A DNA stretch of 64,000 bases from Pseudoalteromonas haloplanktis ATCC 14393 (lineage in GTDB: Bacteria; Pseudomonadota; Gammaproteobacteria; Enterobacterales; Alteromonadaceae), in assembly GCF_000238355.1 (NCBI RefSeq), contig NZ_AHCA01000006.1:248001-312000 (forward strand), written 5' to 3'. The notes below the pieces were generated by a model. That model did not search any database, was not told where the DNA came from, and saw only the letters and a list, made by a program, of their open reading frames with translations. The translations under genes and the position numbers were made by a program. Position 1 is the first letter of the stretch. Each line of letters opens with the position of its first letter. Positions 44,589-55,100 of this stretch are shown here, in pieces.

Positions 44589-44828
44589 ATGATAATGGTG
44601 AAAATTTTGCAATATCGGGTTGAAATCATCTACAGCACGATTTCTATTTTAGGGGTAGGCTTTCTGGTAATACAGTATTATGCAACAGATGAATACTTTT
44701 GGTTTTTGTGTCTTTCTCTATTCTGCACAAAGGTTGCTATGGGTATTTATGTCTATGAGACGCGTCCTCAGAATAGTGATCCTAGCATCTGTCAAATGTT
44801 AATCTGCCTACTGTTTCGATTTTTTTAG
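44589..44828 (+). CDS. Small two-helix membrane protein
   Basis: ATG 44589 is preferred (MIMVKILQYRVEIIYS), although an open frame extends upstream to 44517 without a ribosome site. The 79-residue product has two hydrophobic segments (TISILGVGFLVIQYY and FWFLCLSLFCTKVAMGIYVY) and a Cys-containing C terminus. No family was recognised. It is followed by a terminator and lies between the hairpin tract and the unknown two-gene operon. Confidence 0.5.
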   Translation: MIMVKILQYRVEIIYSTISILGVGFLVIQYYATDEYFWFLCLSLFCTKVAMGIYVYETRPQNSDPSICQMLICLLFRFF

Positions 44829-44847
44829 TTTATTTGTCCTAAACGCA

Positions 44848-44880
44848 AAGCGCTCCGAGTTAATTTGGGCGCTTTTTTAG
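44848..44880. terminator. Terminator between the small membrane protein gene and the convergent operon
   Basis: AAGCGC and GCGCTTTTTT form a stem with a loop of about 18 bases. It lies between two convergent transcription units. Confidence 0.65.
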
Positions 44881-44882
44881 TT

Positions 44883-45656
44883 TTATAAGTATTTAAGTGC
44901 TTTTAAATTGTTCAGGTTTACAAACTTGCGTGGCAAAAGGGACCTTAAAAACACAACTTCTTTATCATTTAATTGAAAAGTTCTACTTTTTATTGGGTAC
45001 TGAGTTTGTGCTGTTATTTGATTTTCCATTAACTCAACTTTCCAGCTCCTCGTAGAATTGAGTACTACTGAAGAGATGCGGTAAAACTGCGAATTAGTGC
45101 CAAATTTTGCAGCGCCATAATGTAACGCCGCCAGTAAATCATCGTTAGATAAGCTAAATTTTTCAACTTGTAAGCCTGATCTACTATAACTTTTAATCTT
45201 AATAAGCATGTCTAAGTGTAGGGCAGTAGCAAGTTTTTCAGCAGAGTCACAGTCTATATTAAAAGGTATGTCCTTCCACTTAGTACTATTTCGGTGAGCT
45301 CTCAAACTTACTGTGTAATAAGGGGTTGCCGTTGCCAGCCTTAAAATAGTGAAATCTTGCTCTCTCATTAAAGTGTGTACATCGTGAATTTCAACATTTA
45401 TTAATTTGTAGCCAAGTGCTAACTCAAATGCAGTGTTGCTATTTTCAGGGGTAACGAATATTTGGCCCCACCAGGTAATTGTAATAGAACAGTTCTTTGC
45501 CTTAAGTGATTTAAATAAGCCATGTAATAGCACTAAGCTTGGTTTCCAATCTTTTGCCATTACATCTACACCACTAACTGGTGATGGATGATAATCAAGA
45601 ATTACTCTGCGCTTTTTAGCCTGTTTGATTTCTGATAGTAAAGTTTGAATATTCAT
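44883..45656 (-). CDS. Unrecognised protein, second gene of a two-gene operon
   Basis: The 257-residue protein begins MNIQTLLSEIKQAKKRRVIL and appears soluble, with mixed alpha/beta character and a basic C terminus (LLPRKFVNLNNLKALKYL). No motif was recognised. Its start overlaps the end of the upstream gene by 4 bases, which indicates a translationally coupled operon whose products may form a complex. It lies beside the defence block, so a role in defence or element maintenance is possible but unsupported. Confidence 0.75.
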   Translation of the reverse strand: MNIQTLLSEIKQAKKRRVILDYHPSPVSGVDVMAKDWKPSLVLLHGLFKSLKAKNCSITITWWGQIFVTPENSNTAFELALGYKLINVEIHDVHTLMREQDFTILRLATATPYYTVSLRAHRNSTKWKDIPFNIDCDSAEKLATALHLDMLIKIKSYSRSGLQVEKFSLSNDDLLAALHYGAAKFGTNSQFYRISSVVLNSTRSWKVELMENQITAQTQYPIKSRTFQLNDKEVVFLRSLLPRKFVNLNNLKALKYL

Positions 45657-46492
45657 ACAGACTCACGCTCAGCCATAATCTTTATGCTAAAAGACTGATG
45701 TCGCTTACCAACCTTTCCTTGCTTTGTAATGCCTGTACCACTAAATGTAATTTCTTTATCGTAGTAATAAGCATGTTCAAACCGTAAGCTAGCGGTTCTA
45801 TTTTTAGTGTCAATATGAGTAATTAAGTCACCATAAACCACACCAAAAACACGCTTTATGACTCTTAATACTATTTGCTCAATCTCAAGTTCAAGTCGTT
45901 CAGTTTGTACACTTAGCGTGTTCGACTCTTCATTCAAATCAGATAACAGTTCATCACGTTCTGTCGTTAGCATATTGGTGCACTTGTCATCTAAATCTCG
46001 AATCGGAGAAACTATATTTTCAAGCTGCCAGTATAGGTCAGAGGTGTTTTCGAACGTCTCTTGTTTAGCTTCCAGTTCACGAATTAAAGATAAAACTAAT
46101 GGCACACGCTTTTTATCTAATATAACGTTTTTAATAGTTCGCTCAGGTAGTGCTATATCGTCAATATTTATATATGCGGTAATGAAGTGGGGTTCTTTAT
46201 TTGGGGGTAACAGCCCTGAAAATGCAACTTTTGTACTTGTTACATGTAGGAATGAAGTCATCGAATGATGATACCGATTGGTTAGCCCATAAAACCAATT
46301 TACCTCAGTCGTTTTAACAACAACCTCATAAAAATTATTTTCTTCTAGATGCTTAAGAGCCCTACGTACTTCATTAATGAGCCTTTCGGCAAACTCAACT
46401 AAGCAATAAGTAGGTAACGTCAATCTATAATGCTCATTCAGCTGTTCTTTATTAAGTAATTGCACCGCTAAACAAATAACTTGATGGGACAT
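45653..46492 (-). CDS. Unrecognised protein, first gene of a two-gene operon
   Basis: ATG 46492 is chosen because GGAGGG lies 7 bases before it; the TTG five codons upstream overlaps that site. The product has about 279 residues. Residues about 35-80 look like a possible winged helix (VEFAERLINEVRRALKHLEE). The middle (about 170-215) is a charged probable coiled coil (ERDELLSDLNEESNTLSVQT). The C terminus is beta-rich. No family was recognised. It overlaps the next gene by 4 bases. Confidence 0.75.
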   Translation of the reverse strand: MSHQVICLAVQLLNKEQLNEHYRLTLPTYCLVEFAERLINEVRRALKHLEENNFYEVVVKTTEVNWFYGLTNRYHHSMTSFLHVTSTKVAFSGLLPPNKEPHFITAYINIDDIALPERTIKNVILDKKRVPLVLSLIRELEAKQETFENTSDLYWQLENIVSPIRDLDDKCTNMLTTERDELLSDLNEESNTLSVQTERLELEIEQIVLRVIKRVFGVVYGDLITHIDTKNRTASLRFEHAYYYDKEITFSGTGITKQGKVGKRHQSFSIKIMAERESV

Positions 46493-46675
46493 AGCTAAAC
46501 CCTCCAACTTATATAGGTTAGCCTACGATTATGCTATCGCCTTAATAAAGGTGCTTATATCAAAAATGCCCTTAATTCATCCCTTGATTTATTTTTAACC
46601 AGCTATATATCTATCTTGCTAATATTCGTTAATTAATTAAGTCAGTGTTCCTTTCCTCATACCTAGGATTTAGTG

Positions 46676-46942
46676 ATGAGGAAAACGGGAAAACATTTTA
46701 TTAATTTTTTAAAACTGCTCTTATGGCTATTAGTTGTTGAATACAAAATTTCAAATTCTGAAGTTCGTAGTACTTTTACTCTAATAGCTTTAGTTGTATG
46801 GAGCGTACTTTCACTTATAAAGCTTTACAGGAGGTCTATAAAAACAGAGAAAAAATTAAACAGGGGGAATAAACGTAAAATGACTTTTGCGGCTATCCTC
46901 AGATTAGTAAAACTTGTAATAGAGTTTATTTTATTAAAATAG
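46676..46942 (+). CDS. Small basic membrane protein
   Basis: ATG 46676 follows AGGATT. The 88-residue product (MRKTGKHFINFLKLLLWLLV...) has two hydrophobic helices and a Lys/Arg-rich linker (LYRRSIKTEKKLNRGNKRK). No family was recognised. It lies 183 bp from the divergent two-gene operon. Confidence 0.5.
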   Translation: MRKTGKHFINFLKLLLWLLVVEYKISNSEVRSTFTLIALVVWSVLSLIKLYRRSIKTEKKLNRGNKRKMTFAAILRLVKLVIEFILLK

Positions 46943-47076
46943 GGGTTTAGATTGCTTTATATATTTCATATTGCTCTAAACTGATTTATTAATTTTAGAG
47001 GAAGGGTAATAACCTTCTAAGATGTAGTTTCATGCAATCACACATCACAACGGATATTTAGCTTATAGATAATTAG

Positions 47077-47415
47077 ATGGATATGGATTTAAATTATAAA
47101 CTTCAAAAAATGACAGTTGTTTTAGAAAAAGCGTTAGCTATTGCTACACCGCAGGCCCCTAAACAACCTAAATATAGTAAGAACAAAGTCAAAGGTGATC
47201 GCTCTTACTACTGCCGTCAAAGTTTAAGCTTTTTTAGATATGCTTATAAAGAAGTTGAGTGCGCTTTGGTATGGATTTTAAATCAATTAATTTTGATAAA
47301 TTCATTCATAGCTAAATCTGTATTTGATCATAATTATTACAGCCAAAGATTGCACTCGTTCATTTCATGGCGAGCTTTTAGGGTTGATTCTCAGCGCGGA
47401 CCACCGAATACTTAG
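47077..47415 (+). CDS. Doubtful 112-residue ORF
   Basis: The frame begins MDMDLNYKLQKMTVVLEKAL and continues with a basic segment (QPKYSKNKVKGDRSYYCRQ) and a hydrophobic one (VWILNQLILINSFIAKSVF). The ribosome site is weak and no family was recognised. It may be a real small gene or a chance frame in the gap before hsdM. Confidence 0.35.
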   Translation: MDMDLNYKLQKMTVVLEKALAIATPQAPKQPKYSKNKVKGDRSYYCRQSLSFFRYAYKEVECALVWILNQLILINSFIAKSVFDHNYYSQRLHSFISWRAFRVDSQRGPPNT

Positions 47416-47661
47416 TTTTAATTCAACATAACCAACTATATCTTCCTTTTATAAGCCCTAATTCAATACAGTCACTATCAACTGAAAGCTTCCACTGTAA
47501 TTTCAAAACTCTCTTCCAAGCAACATAATAAAGGTTACAATACCCTTAATAACAGTGCTGCCTTTAGTGCTGGTAAATAATCCTTAAATCTTGCTTAAAA
47601 AATAGCATATCTAGTGATATGGTAAGTTAAGTTACGGAAAACAAAATAATAAAGGGTCAAA

Positions 47662-49713
47662 ATGACTAACAACAATTTCTCTTCAACCGCTGCTTTTTTA
47701 TGGTCAGTAGCTGACTTGCTTCGCGGTGATTTTAAACAATCTCAGTATGGCCGTATAATCCTACCTTTTACACTGTTAAGGCGTTTAGAGTGTGTGCTTG
47801 AAGCCACCAAACCTGCCGTGCTTGAAAAGTACGAAACCGTTAAAGCTATGCCAATTGAAGCGCAAGACAAGCTCCTTACTCATGCAGCGCAGTTAAGCTT
47901 TTACAATACTTCAAAAATGGACTTAAACCGCCTTGGCGAAACCGATGTAGCCAGTAACCTAGAAAGCTACATTCAGTCGTTTAGCCCTAATGCGCGTGAA
48001 ATTTTTGAACATTTTGATTTTTTTAACACCCTAGATAAGCTGGCAGAAGCCGACCTACTTTATAAAGTAGCTAAACGCTTTGCTACAACCGACCTACACC
48101 CAGATGTTATAAATAACTATGGCATGGGTTTAGTGTTTGAAGAGCTCATTAGGCGCTTTGCTGAAAGCTCTAACGAAACCGCAGGTGAGCACTTTACCCC
48201 GCGCGACATTGTACGTTTAACCACGTCTTTAGTATTTACCAATGACGACGATGCGCTTACGCAATCGGGCTTAGTTCGCTCAATTTACGATCCAACAGCT
48301 GGTACGGGCGGGTTTTTATCATCGGGTATGGAATACGTATTAGAGCTTAACGATAAAGCATCGCTTTCAGCATTTGGGCAAGAGCTAAACCCAGAGTCAT
48401 ACGCTATATGTAAAGCCGATATGCTTATTAAAGGCCAAAAGGTCGATAATATAAAACTCGGTAATACCTTATCGAACGATCAGCTACGCACCGAAAAGTT
48501 TGACTACATGTTATCTAACCCGCCATTTGGTGTGGACTGGAAAAAAATTCAAAAACAAATCAACGATGAACACACCGAAAAAGGCTTTGAAGGCCGCTTT
48601 GGTGCAGGTTTACCGCGCGTATCTGACGGCTCGCTACTATTTTTAATGCACTTAGTTAGCAAAATGCGCCCACAACACGAAGGTGGCTCGCGCATTGGTA
48701 TTATTTTAAATGGCTCACCGTTATTTACCGGTGGTGCAGGTAGTGGTGAGAGCGAAATTCGCCGTTATATACTCGAAAACGACTTGTTAGAAGCCATTGT
48801 AGCTCTACCTACGGATATGTTTTATAACACGGGTATATCAACTTATGTTTGGGTACTTTCAAGCCATAAACCTGCTAACCGTAAAGGTAAAGTACAACTT
48901 ATAAATGCGGCAAAAGAGCGCGCTAAAACAGGTGGCAGAGGCTGCAGTGGTGGTGGCGAGTCAACTGAAGACGTTGAAAATGTGTTCTATGCAGCCATGC
49001 GTAAGTCACTCGGTAGCAAACGTAAAGAACTAACAGAAGACGCAATAGAAACCATTGTTAAAACATACGGCCAATTTGTAGAAAACGACTTTAGTAAAAT
49101 ATTCGATTACCAAGAATTTGGTTATCGCCGTATTACTGTAGAGCGCCCATTACAACTGGCCATTTATCCAAAAGGTGAACTACGTATTACTGCTTTAACA
49201 ACAGATAAAGCATGGGATAAGTTAAACGCGCCTACACAACACACTATTCTTGCAGCGCTTGCCTCACTTAGTAAAAAGTACTTATCTCGCGATGTGTTTT
49301 TAAAAGCACTTACTACTGAATTAGAAGCAACGACACCAAGCGTTAAGCTTAGTGCTGCACAGCTCAAGCTGATAGTTAAACACTTAAGTGAACACGATGA
49401 CGAAGCCGAAATATGCAAAACCAAAGGTAAAATAGAAGCCAACCCCGACTTACGCGATAACGAAAACGTACCTCTTACCGAAAGTGTTGAGGACTACTTT
49501 GCGCGTGAAGTACTACCACACGTACCAAACGCGTGGATTGATACTAAAAAAACGGACGAGCAAGATAAGGAAGTGGGTATAGTTGGCTACGAAATCCCAT
49601 TTAATCGCCACTTTTATGAATATGTGCCACCAAGATCACTAACCGAAATTGATGCGGATTTAGATAAAGTATCGAGCGAGATTATGCAGCTACTTAACGA
49701 GGTGCATTCGTGA
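47662..49713 (+). CDS. hsdM: Type I restriction-modification methyltransferase subunit
   Basis: The 683-residue protein has an N-terminal helical HsdM domain ([20 protein letters not shown]), the AdoMet-binding motif [13 protein letters not shown] near residue 210 and the adenine-methyltransferase motif NPPFG starting at Asn286. [27 protein letters not shown] sequence precedes motif I. It methylates adenine in the DNA site chosen by HsdS. Its stop overlaps the hsdS start (TGATG). First gene of the defence block; GGGTCAAA precedes the ATG. Confidence 0.95.
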   Translation: MTNNNFSSTAAFLWSVADLLRGDFKQSQYGRIILPFTLLRRLECVLEATKPAVLEKYETVKAMPIEAQDKLLTHAAQLSFYNTSKMDLNRLGETDVASNLESYIQSFSPNAREIFEHFDFFNTLDKLAEADLLYKVAKRFATTDLHPDVINNYGMGLVFEELIRRFAESSNETAGEHFTPRDIVRLTTSLVFTNDDDALTQSGLVRSIYDPTAGTGGFLSSGMEYVLELNDKASLSAFGQELNPESYAICKADMLIKGQKVDNIKLGNTLSNDQLRTEKFDYMLSNPPFGVDWKKIQKQINDEHTEKGFEGRFGAGLPRVSDGSLLFLMHLVSKMRPQHEGGSRIGIILNGSPLFTGGAGSGESEIRRYILENDLLEAIVALPTDMFYNTGISTYVWVLSSHKPANRKGKVQLINAAKERAKTGGRGCSGGGESTEDVENVFYAAMRKSLGSKRKELTEDAIETIVKTYGQFVENDFSKIFDYQEFGYRRITVERPLQLAIYPKGELRITALTTDKAWDKLNAPTQHTILAALASLSKKYLSRDVFLKALTTELEATTPSVKLSAAQLKLIVKHLSEHDDEAEICKTKGKIEANPDLRDNENVPLTESVEDYFAREVLPHVPNAWIDTKKTDEQDKEVGIVGYEIPFNRHFYEYVPPRSLTEIDADLDKVSSEIMQLLNEVHS

Positions 49714-51071
49714 TGGCAGGTCGTTATAAAGCATATGACAAGTTGTCATCAACAAGGGAAGTGATAATAGAAGACTTCCCTGAACATTGGGCTCTTACAC
49801 GGATTAAATTTAATTCACTTGTTAAAGCAAGGGTAGGCTGGCACGGCCTTAAATCAGATGATTTTACTGAAGTTGGTCCATACTTGGTTACAGGTTCAGA
49901 TTTTAAAGGTAAATTTATTCAGTGGAAAAATTGTTACCACTGTGATGAAGAGCGATATGAGCAAGATCCTTATATTCAATTAACAAATGGTGATTTGCTT
50001 ATCACTAAAGATGGAACGATCGGTAAGGTAGCATTAGTCAGTCAGTTAAATGGTAAAGCTACATTGAATAGTGGTGTTTTTGTTGTGCGGCCATTACGTT
50101 CAGACTACACAACTAAGTATTATTATTGGTTACTACTTTCTAGAGCATTTACTGATTTTGTAGACTACTACAAAACGGGCAGTACCATCGCCCATTTATA
50201 TCAAGAAACGTTCGTAAATTTTAAATACCCTTTACCGCTTTACGAAGAACAACAAAAAATAGCCAGCTTCCTCGATCACGAAACTGCTAAAATCGACACC
50301 TTAATAGCTAAGCAAGAAAAGCTGATTGAGCTTTTAAAAGAAAAGCGCCAAGCGGTGATTTCTCACGCAGTGACTAAAGGGCTAAACCCCAATGCCCCAA
50401 TGCGCGACTCAGGCGTAGAATGGTTAGGTGAAGTTCCAGAGCATTGGTTCGTTGTACCGATCAAACGAATGTGTGAGGTCAAAGATGGTACGCACGATAC
50501 ACCAAAGTATTTAGATAAAGGTGAGAACAGCTTCCCTTTGATTACATCAAAAGACTTTGAGGGTAAAAATATATCTTTCGAGAGCGCTAAATACATTAGT
50601 AAAGAAGCTCATAGAGAGATAGTTAAGCGCTCAAACACTGAAGTCGGTGACGTGTTAATGTCTATGATTGGGGGGAATATTGGTAAAGCTTTAATCGTAA
50701 AAGAAACTGCTGAGTTTTCTATCAAGAATGTCGCTCTGTTCAAAACCACGAGGAAAAGTGCTTTAGCATCTTATATTTTGTATTACTTAGAAAGTGGGTT
50801 ACTTGATATTCAAATATCTCTTCAAAGTAGAGGTGGTGCGCAAGGCTTTCTATCTTTGGGTGATTTAAGAAACCTAGTATTTTTCAAAGTACCAGAAGAT
50901 GAATTGAATACGATCGTTGAACATTTAGACTTAAAAATATCTAAGTATGATCGTCTAATCAATATTGCGAGCGATAAGATAGCGCTCCTATCCGAACGCA
51001 AAACCGCCCTTATCTCAGCCGCCGTAACGGGTAAAATTGATGTTCGAGATTGGAAGCCGCAAGGAGTTTGA
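49713..51071 (+). CDS. hsdS: Type I restriction-modification specificity subunit
   Basis: ATG 49713 is chosen (an adjacent GTG at 49710 is possible). The 452-residue protein has two target-recognition domains separated by conserved helical spacers: one around residues 180-230 (EEQQKIASFLDHETAKIDTL) and one near the C terminus (LLSERKTALISAAVTGKID). Each domain reads half of a bipartite site. The start overlaps the hsdM stop by one base and a ribosome site for the next gene lies inside its 3' end (AAGGAG), so translation is coupled. The target sequence cannot be inferred. Confidence 0.94.
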   Translation: MAGRYKAYDKLSSTREVIIEDFPEHWALTRIKFNSLVKARVGWHGLKSDDFTEVGPYLVTGSDFKGKFIQWKNCYHCDEERYEQDPYIQLTNGDLLITKDGTIGKVALVSQLNGKATLNSGVFVVRPLRSDYTTKYYYWLLLSRAFTDFVDYYKTGSTIAHLYQETFVNFKYPLPLYEEQQKIASFLDHETAKIDTLIAKQEKLIELLKEKRQAVISHAVTKGLNPNAPMRDSGVEWLGEVPEHWFVVPIKRMCEVKDGTHDTPKYLDKGENSFPLITSKDFEGKNISFESAKYISKEAHREIVKRSNTEVGDVLMSMIGGNIGKALIVKETAEFSIKNVALFKTTRKSALASYILYYLESGLLDIQISLQSRGGAQGFLSLGDLRNLVFFKVPEDELNTIVEHLDLKISKYDRLINIASDKIALLSERKTALISAAVTGKIDVRDWKPQGV

Positions 51072-51073
51072 GG

Positions 51074-52108
51074 ATGAGTAAGCCAACAAGCCTGGCTCCC
51101 TTGAGCCAAGAGCTGACCGCACTGATCCACAGTGCCAAGCAGCGCGCTGCGGTCGCAGTGAATAGCGAAATTACTTTGTTGTATTGGCAAGTGGGTAATC
51201 GCATTAATCAAGCGGTGCTGGGCGGCGAGCGGGCCGATTACGGCAAACGAGTAATTGCCACTCTTTCTAATGAGCTAACGGCGCAATTTGGCAAAGGCTG
51301 GAGTAAGCGCAACCTTGCGCAAATGGTTAAGTTTGCAGAGGTTTTTTCGGGTATAGAGATTGTGCACGCACTGCGTACACAATTGAGCTGGACCCATATT
51401 CGCCAGTTAATTGCCATTGATGAGCCCATAAAGCGAGACTTTTACACCACAATGGCCATTCAGGAACGCTGGTCAACCCGCACCTTGGATGAGCGCATTG
51501 GTGCATTGTTGTTTGAGCGCACGGCTATTTCTAAAAAGCCAGACGATACCATTGTGGCTGAACTCTCTGAGTTACGAAATTCAGGCCAATATAATCAAGA
51601 ACTGCTGCTTAAAGACCCCTACATTCTCGATTTCTTAGAGCTGAATGACCGCTACTTAGAGAAAGATTTAGAAGATGCCATTCTAAGGGACATTGAGCAG
51701 TTTTTATTAGAGCTAGGTGCCGGTTTCAGCTTTGTGGCACGTCAAAAGCGTATCCAAATTGACAACGATGATTTTTATATCGACTTGCTATTTTACAACC
51801 GTAAGTTAAAGCGTTTGGTGGCAATAGATTTAAAGCTCGAAAAGTTTAAACACAGCCACAAAAGCCAGATGGAGCTATACCTCAACTGGCTAAAAAAATA
51901 TGAAACCGAAGAGGGTGAAAACCCACCACTTGGGATCATTTTGTGCTCCAGTAAAAAACAAGAACAAATTGAGTTACTTGAAATGGAAGGCAGCGATATT
52001 CATGTTGCAGAATACCTAACGCATTTGATGGATGTTGAACTACTCGAACAAAAATTACAGCACTCTATTGCCAAGGCAAAGCAACGATTAAATCAAAAGG
52101 ATGAGTAA
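51074..52108 (+). CDS. DUF1016/YhcG-type PD-(D/E)xK nuclease
   Basis: ATG 51074 is chosen with AAGGAG 7 bases upstream. The 344-residue protein has the DUF1016 N-terminal domain (LYWQVGNRINQAVL, LSNELTAQFGKGWSKRNL, FAEVF, LSWTHIRQLIAI) and a C-terminal PDDEXK domain (DDFYIDLLFYNRKLKRLVAIDLKL). Genes of this family are often found inside type I restriction loci. Here it fills the gap between hsdS and hsdR with stop-to-start contact at both ends. An accessory role in defence is likely; the activity is unproven. Confidence 0.88.
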   Translation: MSKPTSLAPLSQELTALIHSAKQRAAVAVNSEITLLYWQVGNRINQAVLGGERADYGKRVIATLSNELTAQFGKGWSKRNLAQMVKFAEVFSGIEIVHALRTQLSWTHIRQLIAIDEPIKRDFYTTMAIQERWSTRTLDERIGALLFERTAISKKPDDTIVAELSELRNSGQYNQELLLKDPYILDFLELNDRYLEKDLEDAILRDIEQFLLELGAGFSFVARQKRIQIDNDDFYIDLLFYNRKLKRLVAIDLKLEKFKHSHKSQMELYLNWLKKYETEEGENPPLGIILCSSKKQEQIELLEMEGSDIHVAEYLTHLMDVELLEQKLQHSIAKAKQRLNQKDE

Positions 52109-55100
52109 ATGAGCCAAGCAAAAACAGTAAGAGAGTTGCAATTTCAAAAAGACATTATTGACCAAATGCTTGCACAAGGCTGGTTACTGGGTGAGTCGAA
52201 TAAATATAATAAAGAGCTAGCCCTTTACCCAGAGGATGTTGTTACCTTTGTAAAAGGCTCTCAGCCTGAGCAGTGGGATAAGCTGCAAAAACATTACCCA
52301 GAGACTGATAGAAGCCCTACAGCAACCGCAGATGCTTTACTTAAAAACCTAGAACGTAACTTAAAAAACAAAGGCACGCTTTGGGTGTTACGTAATGTAA
52401 TTAAAGACCGCGGTGCTAAATTTAGTTTATGTAGCTTTAAGCCTGATCACGATTTAAACCCTGATGCGAGTAAACGCTATAACAAAAATATTTTACGTGT
52501 GGTGCCTGAGCTTAAATACTCACCGAATGGGTATGATGGCCGGTTAGATTTAACCCTGTTTGTGAATGGGTTACCTGTTGCAACTTGCGAGTTAAAGTCT
52601 GAATTTAAGCAGTCTCTCAATAATGCCAAAGTGCAGTATATGAAAGACCGCCAACCAAAAGATCCAACCATTAAAAAGGCAGAGCCGTTACTTACCTTTA
52701 AACGCGGTGCGTTAGTTCACTTTGCAGTAAGTCAATATAACGTGGCAATGACGACCCGTTTAGCGGGGAATAAAACTTTCTTTTTACCGTTTGACCAAGG
52801 TACAGCAGAAGGCGCTGCGGGAAATGATAGTCCGGCTGATGGCAGCTATGCGACCTCGTACCTTTGGAACGAGATTTTTCAAAAAGATAACCTGTTACTT
52901 ATTTTAAGCCGCTATATTCACTTAGAAGTAAAAGACGAAGAGCAACTAGATGGCTCAATAAAAGTAAAAGAAACCATGATATTTCCGCGTTATCATCAAT
53001 GGGCTGTGGTTTCTAAGCTTATAAATACAGTCGATTTTGAAGGTACGGGTAAAAAGTATCTTATTCAGCACAGTGCAGGCTCGGGTAAGTCGAACTCAAT
53101 TGCGTGGTTATCGCACCAGCTGGCCTCTAAACATTACTTGACTGAACACCCTGAATTACAAAAACAAGCGGGCGATAAAGTATTTGATTCAGTTATAGTC
53201 ATTACCGACAGAACCGTTTTAGATAGCCAACTGCAAGATACCATTTATCAGTTTGATCATAATGAAGGGATGATAGCGCGCGTTAACCGCGAAGAAGCAC
53301 AAGGCTCTAAATCGAGCCAGTTAGCCGGTGAGCTAAAAGCCAGTACCTCGATTATTATTGTGACCATACAAACCTTTCCCCATGTTTTAGAGGCAATACG
53401 TAAAGATTCTACTTTAGCTGGGCGAAGTTTTGCAGTAATAGCCGATGAAGCGCACTCTAGCCAAACAGGAACAACAGCACGTAAGTTACGTGAAGTGCTA
53501 ATGGCTGAACAACTTGAAGGCGATGACGAGCTAGACAGTGAAGAGTTGCTGCGTTTGTCGCTAGAGGCTCGTAAAGGCTCTAACAATATTAGTTATTTTG
53601 CCTTTACAGCAACACCTAAAGCGAAAACCTTAGAGCTATTTGGCCGCCCTGAAGATTTAGACGCGCCGCTAAGCGATACTAATAAGCCATTACCCTTTCA
53701 TGTGTATTCAATGCGCCAAGCCATTGAAGAAGGCTTTATTTTAGATGTACTGCAAAACTACACCAGTTACCGTGTGGCGTATCAATTAGCTCATGATAAC
53801 CCGCAGTCTGACCAAGAGGTAGATAGCAAAAAAGCAGCGTCTAAAATGGCTAAGTGGGTTAGGCTACACCCTTATAATATTGCCCAAAAAGTTGAAACAA
53901 TTGTTGAGCACTTTAATGCCAAAATTAAACACTTATTAGGCGGTGAAGCTAAAGCAATGGTGGTGACGAGTAGCCGTTTAGAAGCTGTGCGGTACAAGCT
54001 TGCTTTTGAAAAGTACGTGATGGATAAAGGCTATGAAAACGTCAATGCAATGGTGGCGTTTTCTGGTGAAGTAAACGACCCAGATATTCCTGATCATGCC
54101 TTTACTGAAAAAGCGATGAACCCTAATTTACGTGGCCGCGATATGCGCAAAGCCTTTGACACTAACGACTACCAAGTCATGTTAGTAGCGAATAAGTTTC
54201 AAACAGGGTTTGACCAACCTAAATTAGTGGCCATGTATGTTGATAAACCATTAAAAGGCGTTGAATGTATTCAAACGCTCTCTAGGCTAAACCGTACTTG
54301 CAAAGGTAAAGATAAAACCTTTGTGCTTGATTTTGTAAACGACCCTGAAGAAATTTTAGAAGAGTTTAAAGTATACTTTCAAACCGCTGAGCTTTCGGGG
54401 GTGTCTGATCCTAATATTGTTTACGACATTATGGATAAGCTAGCTGAGGTGGGTATTTACCAATGGTTTGAAGTAGAAACTTTTGTAACCGCTTATAACA
54501 GTAAACATGCCAAGCAAGACAAACTCACCAACATTATGAAAGCGCCGGTTGAACGATTTAAGCTGCGCTACAAAGAAGCCACAACTGTACTGCAATCAGC
54601 TCAAAAAGAGCTTTCAAAAGCGAAAGATGAGAACAACGACAAAGCGATTAAGTACAGTGAGAACAGTGTTAAGCACGCTAAAGAAGCCAGAGATATTTTA
54701 GATGTGTTTAGAAAAGATTTAATCTCGTTTTATCGTTACTACGAGTTTAGCTCTCAAATTGTTGACTTTAACGACACTGACCTAGAAAAACTCAGCGTGT
54801 TTGCTAAAAACTTACACCCACTATTACGCATGGATGTAATAGAAGACGACGTTGACCTAACTGATGTAGTTATGACGCATTATCGGCTTCATGAACAACG
54901 CGAAGCTGATTTACAGTTAGGTCATAAAATTGGTGAAGAACCTAAAAGCTATATACCACCAAGTAAGGAGGGCTCGGGCGCAGTACCAAAAGACCCTAAA
55001 ACGGAGCTTTTAAACGAAATAATTGAGCGGATGAACGACCTGTTTGCTGAAGATGGCCTATCTGAAAACGATATGGTTAATTATGCTAATGCAATTATGG

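Noticed and set aside
51010..51211. Antisense frames over the hsdS/DUF1016 junction
   Set aside because: These are shadows of two well-supported overlapping genes.
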